A stretch of DNA of 8,594 nt from Planctomycetota bacterium. GTDB taxonomy: Bacteria > Planctomycetota > UBA1135. Where the stretch lies: assembly GCA_022447335.1 (NCBI GenBank), contig JAKVCF010000100.1:1-8594 (forward strand), given 5' to 3'. A program made the translations under genes and the position numbers. Positions 4,991-8,594 of this stretch are shown here, piece by piece. The notes under the pieces are model-generated. The model searched no databases. It had not been told where the DNA came from and was given only the letters and a program-made list of their open reading frames with translations. The stretch's first letter is position 1; the number at the start of each line of letters is the position of its first letter.

Positions 4991-6321
4991 CCACCGCCAT
5001 TCAACCCGGCATTGCGCCCGATCAAGTCCATGAGTCACTCGGCAAGTGGATTCTCGTCGACGGTTATCCTTTCGTGCTCGATCTCGAACGTTCGCAAGGG
5101 GCGACGCTCGTGGATGGTCGCACGGGCCGTGAGTACCTCGACTTCTTCGGCTGTTTCGGTTCGACGCCGATTGGCTGGAATCATCCTGCGCTGCGGAATG
5201 AGGAGTTCCTCGCTAAGGCGGCAAATGCGGTGGTGAATCGCCCGGCCAACACGGACTTGTACACCACCGAGATGGCAGATTTCGTGAAGGTGATGGGTGA
5301 GATTGCGATTCCCGAGCCCTACAAACACATGTTCTTTATCGATGGTGGCGCGCTTGCGGTTGAGAATTGCATCAAGGTCGCAACCGATTGGAAAATTCGT
5401 CGCAACCGTGCCAAGGGTGTGCAGTATGACGTCGGTAATAAGATATTGCACTTCGAGAAGGCCTTCCACGGCCGCTCAGGTTACACCCTGTCGTTGACTA
5501 ACACGCTGCCAGATAAGGTCGACTACTTTCCGAAGTTTGAGGAATGGCCGCGTTGCGTGGCTCCGGCTGTAGAGTTCCCGCTGACTGAAGAGGGTTTACA
5601 GAAGCTGATCGGCGAGGAGGCCTGTGCCCTGCGGCAGATAGATTTGGTTTTTGAAAAGCATGGCGATGACATCGCCGCGATTCTGATCGAGACACTGCAG
5701 TGTGAAGGTGGCGATCGTCACTTCCGTCCGGAATTCTTGCAAGCGCTACAGGCTCGTTGCGAGAAGTATGACTGCCTGTTCATTCTCGATGAGGTTCAGA
5801 CTGGTTTTTTCGGTTCAGGCACCGCGTGGGCTTGGCAGCAGATGGGCATTCAGCCTGATCTTTGGGCCTTTGGCAAGAAGTCGCAGCAGTGCGGGATTGT
5901 GGCTGGTCCGAAGATCGATCTAGTTCCGGATAACTGTTTCGCGAAGTCGAGTCGGATCAATTCGACTTGGGGTGGAAATCTCGTCGACATGGTGCGCGCC
6001 ACCCGCGTGCTCGAGGTCATTCGCGACGACAAGTTAGCCGACAACGCTGCTCGTCAAGGCAAGCGTTGGCTGGAGGGTATGCAGAAGATCGCTGAGGGCG
6101 ACGAGCGCGTTACCAACGTACGTGGCATGGGCCTGATTATGGCCTTCGATATGCCCGATGGCACTTGGCGTGAGAAGGTGCTGCATAAGATGATGGATCA
6201 CGGTCTGATCGGCCTGTCCTCGGGTCAGCGCACGGTGCGCTTCCGTCCACATCTAGCCATTACCGACGCTGACACTGACAAGTGCCTCGCGTTGACCGCT
6301 GCGGCGCTGAATGACTTGTAG
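4987..6321 (+). CDS. lat: L-lysine 6-aminotransferase (lysine epsilon-aminotransferase)
   Basis: A fold-type I, class III PLP aminotransferase. LAT moves the epsilon-amino group of lysine to 2-oxoglutarate, giving 2-aminoadipate 6-semialdehyde (which cyclises to piperideine-6-carboxylate) and glutamate. The 444 residues match the LAT subgroup closely along their length: VHESLGKWILVDGYPFVLDLERS (14-36), FIDGGALAVENCIKVATDWK (117-136), FHGRSGYTLSLTNT (160-173), CEGGDRHFRPEF (239-250), ILDEVQTGFFGSGTAWAWQQ (266-285), FGKKSQQCG (295-303) holding the PLP lysine (297 or 298), RINSTWGGNLVDMVRA (323-338) and TVRFRPHL (416-423). The FGKK(S/T)QxCG and NSTWGGN motifs separate LAT from ornithine or acetylornithine transaminases. 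Glu240 lies where the M. tuberculosis enzyme has its substrate-gating glutamate. The residue before it is Cys where I recall Gly in that homologue. It is coupled to the ALDH-like gene and followed by a terminator. In vivo it should serve lysine catabolism or 2-aminoadipate formation. Confidence 0.93.
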   Translation: MTTAIQPGIAPDQVHESLGKWILVDGYPFVLDLERSQGATLVDGRTGREYLDFFGCFGSTPIGWNHPALRNEEFLAKAANAVVNRPANTDLYTTEMADFVKVMGEIAIPEPYKHMFFIDGGALAVENCIKVATDWKIRRNRAKGVQYDVGNKILHFEKAFHGRSGYTLSLTNTLPDKVDYFPKFEEWPRCVAPAVEFPLTEEGLQKLIGEEACALRQIDLVFEKHGDDIAAILIETLQCEGGDRHFRPEFLQALQARCEKYDCLFILDEVQTGFFGSGTAWAWQQMGIQPDLWAFGKKSQQCGIVAGPKIDLVPDNCFAKSSRINSTWGGNLVDMVRATRVLEVIRDDKLADNAARQGKRWLEGMQKIAEGDERVTNVRGMGLIMAFDMPDGTWREKVLHKMMDHGLIGLSSGQRTVRFRPHLAITDADTDKCLALTAAALNDL

Positions 6322-6343
6322 GGCCAAGGGCCTCGCAAAATTG

Positions 6344-6380
6344 GTGGCGTGCCCTTGATGAGGGTGCGCCACTCTTCTTT
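6344..6380 (+). terminator. Intrinsic terminator after lat
   Basis: A 12-bp stem (6344-6355 pairing with 6361-6372, closed in RNA by two adjacent G-U wobbles) surrounds a five-base loop, TGATG. The pyrimidine tract TCTTCTTT follows at 6373-6380. It sits 22 bp after the lat stop and about 44 bp before the next gene, so it should end the ALDH-like/lat transcript and make the following gene a separate unit. On the minus strand the T tract is lacking, so it is directional. Confidence 0.8.
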
Positions 6381-6423
6381 GCTGAGCACGAAAACCGAGT
6401 GGGGGCGTTAGGGTTAAAGGGCC

Positions 6424-8109
6424 ATGATGAGTTTTACTTCCCTCTTCCTTGCGGTAGTCCCGTTCACGCTGTGGCAAGAGCCGGCCCCGGATGTCGCACC
6501 GAAGCCCGAACGTGGTGTGCAGATTCACAAGGAATCAGCGTATGCCGGTTACACGCTAATTTGCCCGTTGATGGACAAGCGGACTTTTCTGCTCGACATG
6601 GATGGTGAGGTCGTGCACATGTGGGAGCACGAACTTCCACCGGGTAACTCGGTCTATCTCATGCCGAATGGCAATCTATTTCGTGCTGCGCGCCCGCAGA
6701 ACAACCCAACTTTCAAGGGTGGTGGCGAGGGTGGCATCCTTCAGGAGTGGAGTTGGGACGGCGATCTTCTTTGGAGCATGGACTGGAACGATGAAGAAAA
6801 GCTGATGCACCATGACTTTTCGATTATGCCCAATGGCAACCTTCTTTTCATCGAATGGAATGAAATCGATCGGGAGATTGCTCTCGCACATGGCAAGGAT
6901 CCCGAACTGCTTGGCGAAGGAGGTTTATGGCCGGACTCAATCGTCGAGATCGAGCGCATTCTGCCAAAGGGGGGGGAAGAAGTTTGGCGCTGGAACACCT
7001 GGGATCACATCGTGCAAGATCGCATTGAAGGCGGCCCTGCCTACGGGGAAGTCTGGGAAGATCCAGGCCGTGTTGACGTTAATGGCGAGGGCGAGAAAGA
7101 GAATCTCACTGAGGAAGAGCGTGAGCGACTGATCGCACTGGGTTATTTGAGTCCAGATCAGGATGGCCGCCCGCAGGTGCGTGGGTCTTCGGACTGGATG
7201 CACTCAAATGGTGTCGACTACGATCCGGTTCGCGATCTGATTGTGATCAGCGTGCGGCGCTTTAACGAGTTCTGGGTCATTGACCATTCGACGACCACTG
7301 AAGAAGCGGCCACCGCCCAGGGTGGAAACTTTGGTCGCGGAGGGAGGCTGCTTTACCGCTATGGGCACCCACAGGCTTATGGCCGCGGTGGCCTGGAGCA
7401 TCGCCAACTCTTCTTTCAGCACGACTCTCAGTTCATTGATCCTGGTTTGCCGGGTGAGGGAAATATTTTGGTCTATAACAATGGCCAAGGACGCCCGGGT
7501 GAGCCATGGTCGAGTGTCGATGAAATTGACTTTTCTGGCTTTTCCGCAGGTGGAGAAGTCGCGCTCGATGCCAACGGCCACATGCTGCCGAATGAGCCGG
7601 TTTGGCGATATGGAAGTGCGGATAATACGGAGTTCTATTCGAGCTTTATTTCGGGTGCGCAGCGTTTGGCCAATGGCAACACGCTGATCTGCGAAGGTGC
7701 GGATGGTCGTGTCTTTGAAGTGACCCGCGAAGGCGAGATCGTCTGGGAGTATCTTTCTCCGTGGGGCGATTCGGATCTGATCAACCCACCAGGGCAGGGC
7801 AAGCCAGCTCTGAAAACCGATGCTCAGAAGGCAGGTGGGGCCGATAGGCCGCGTGCCCGTGATCGTCGCCCGCCGCGAGGCGGTGGTCTATCTCCGGGGC
7901 GCGGCGGCGACCCGCCTCGCGATCGTCCCGATGACCCTCCGCGGGGGGATGGGGACCGGGATAGCGATCAGCGGCCACGTCGCAGTGGTATTCCGCCATG
8001 GTCTTTATTTCGGGCCACACGGATCGCCGGGGACTTCCCAGCTTTTAGAGGCAAGAATCTTCAGCCTCTTACAGACCAGCCTAAGGTCAAGGTCCTGCGT
8101 GCGGACTAG
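6424..8109 (+). CDS. Arylsulfotransferase (ASST)-like beta-propeller protein
   Basis: A 561-residue protein of the arylsulfotransferase superfamily. The experimentally known bacterial enzymes are periplasmic, move sulfate between phenols and use a histidine as the transient acceptor. Here the pattern GYTLICPLMDKRTFLLDMDGEVVHMWEH (42-69) opens the propeller. Blade-like repeats follow: YLMPNGNLFR, HHDFSIMPNGNLLFIEW, WMHSNGVDYDP, NEFWVIDHST, FFQHDSQFIDPGLPGEGNILVYNNG and RLANGNTLICEGADGRVFEVT. Candidate active-site histidines are 129/130, 260 and 333. Residues 228-242 (LTEEERERLIALGYL) form a charged insert, and residues about 468-522 are a disordered Arg/Gly/Pro/Asp-rich stretch before the family-like end WSLFRATRIAGDFPAFRGKNL. 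The N-terminus (MMSFTSLFLAVVPFTLWQEPAP) is a weak signal-peptide candidate. ATG at 6424 and 6427 are equivalent choices. Sulfotransferase activity is uncertain; many relatives are uncharacterised. Confidence 0.83.
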   Translation: MMSFTSLFLAVVPFTLWQEPAPDVAPKPERGVQIHKESAYAGYTLICPLMDKRTFLLDMDGEVVHMWEHELPPGNSVYLMPNGNLFRAARPQNNPTFKGGGEGGILQEWSWDGDLLWSMDWNDEEKLMHHDFSIMPNGNLLFIEWNEIDREIALAHGKDPELLGEGGLWPDSIVEIERILPKGGEEVWRWNTWDHIVQDRIEGGPAYGEVWEDPGRVDVNGEGEKENLTEEERERLIALGYLSPDQDGRPQVRGSSDWMHSNGVDYDPVRDLIVISVRRFNEFWVIDHSTTTEEAATAQGGNFGRGGRLLYRYGHPQAYGRGGLEHRQLFFQHDSQFIDPGLPGEGNILVYNNGQGRPGEPWSSVDEIDFSGFSAGGEVALDANGHMLPNEPVWRYGSADNTEFYSSFISGAQRLANGNTLICEGADGRVFEVTREGEIVWEYLSPWGDSDLINPPGQGKPALKTDAQKAGGADRPRARDRRPPRGGGLSPGRGGDPPRDRPDDPPRGDGDRDSDQRPRRSGIPPWSLFRATRIAGDFPAFRGKNLQPLTDQPKVKVLRAD

Positions 8110-8594
8110 TCCGCGAGTTCAGCGGCCAGAGCTTCCAAGCGAGTTTGCAGGTAGCCTTCAGGTGATGACTGCTTCCAAGCGTGGATGAAGCCTTCGGCGC
8201 TATCGCGGAACAGGGCTGCGCGCAGCTGCTCGCGCAGGGCGGCGATCTCGGCTAGCTGACACTCGGCGAGTGCAGCGTCGAGATCCGGGATGATCTCAGC
8301 GGCTGGCTTATCACGCTCGGCACTCTTAAAGGCTTTGTCCATGGAGCGCCACGCGCGTTTTACGGCACGGTAGTCGCTGTCCTTGAGCAAGGTTGCTAAT
8401 CGGCCGGCTGCCAAGTCACCGGTCGAGGTGCCGATAAAGTCAGTTGAGACCTTCTCCAGTAACGCGGCTGCCCGCATTGGGTAGCCGTTGGCAGCTTGTA
8501 CTTCAGCATCAGTGAGTAGTTGGGCGCCTGCGCCTTCGAGGAAGTCACGTAGGTCGCGAGCCTGCTGCACGATAGGCGAGAAATCTGCCTTGAG
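8106..8594 (-). CDS. C-terminal part of a helical, TPR-like protein (5' end beyond window)
   Basis: The frame is open from the right edge to a TAG at 8106-8108, giving 163 residues of the C-terminal end. A GTG at 8570 is possible as a start, but the frame continues to the edge with coding-like sequence (LKADFSPIVQQARDLRDFLEG), so the gene is probably cut. The protein is nearly all helix. AEVQAANGYPMRAAALLEKVSTDFIGTSTGDLAAGRLATLL has the spacing of a tetratricopeptide-type helical pair, with the 'Y..AA..LEKV...F.GT..G..A...L..L' pattern that I have seen at the ends of thioredoxin-like or TPR envelope proteins of planctomycetes. Two charged Ala/Leu/Glu helices follow, and it ends LEALAAELAD. 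No catalytic motif is in the visible part. Its stop shares CTAG with the stop of the convergent gene. Function unknown. Confidence 0.75.
   Translation of the reverse strand, partial: LKADFSPIVQQARDLRDFLEGAGAQLLTDAEVQAANGYPMRAAALLEKVSTDFIGTSTGDLAAGRLATLLKDSDYRAVKRAWRSMDKAFKSAERDKPAAEIIPDLDAALAECQLAEIAALREQLRAALFRDSAEGFIHAWKQSSPEGYLQTRLEALAAELAD

Noticed and set aside
7820..8188. Plus-strand 122-residue frame at the end of the ASST-like gene, considered as a frameshifted continuation
   Set aside because: The main frame continues to a family-like end (LFRATRIAGDFPAFRGKNL), while this frame shows no matching motif and runs into the convergent gene.

Overview
The window is a compact bacterial chromosomal segment of moderately high GC with about a dozen protein genes on both strands. 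I see no RNA gene, mobile element, CRISPR array or phage gene. Only about 333 of 8594 bases (roughly 4%) lie outside genes under my start choices. The host is probably a Gram-negative bacterium. A planctomycete or a relative is my best guess, from the arylsulfotransferase-like protein carrying an 'LTEEERERLIALGYL' segment of a kind I associate with that group, and from the style of the helical protein at the right edge. The lineage call is low confidence.

Left block (1-1547, minus strand): a likely operon reading leftward. It encodes a small YbjQ/UPF0145 protein, a second YbjQ-like protein with an N-terminal membrane helix (start and stop codons overlap as TAATG), and a membrane-anchored M48 zinc metalloprotease that runs off the left edge. 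An OsmC-family thiol protein (1564-1983, plus) diverges from it with only 16 bp between start codons. A hypothetical protein (2148-2720) follows, possibly of heme-oxygenase/TenA-like fold, and then trpS (2754-3737).

Middle block (3734-4431, minus): rnpA and yidD are joined by an ATGA overlap, the usual pairing of RNase P protein and membrane-insertion factor. The rpmH gene normally found just upstream of rnpA is absent. Instead a plus-strand ORF begins head to head with rnpA; the two start codons share a CATG.

Right block (4430-8109, plus): that ORF resembles a degenerate C-terminal piece of an aldehyde dehydrogenase. It is joined by an ATGA overlap to a clear L-lysine 6-aminotransferase (lat), whose aldehyde product is normally oxidised by an aldehyde dehydrogenase. 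A good intrinsic terminator follows lat, and then a large arylsulfotransferase-like beta-propeller protein with a disordered Arg/Gly/Pro/Asp-rich stretch near its C-terminus. Its stop codon overlaps, at a CTAG, the stop of a convergent helical-repeat protein that is cut by the right edge.

The most unusual points are the ALDH-like fragment coupled to lat, the protease plus double-YbjQ operon, and the strand switches that leave almost no room for promoters or terminators.
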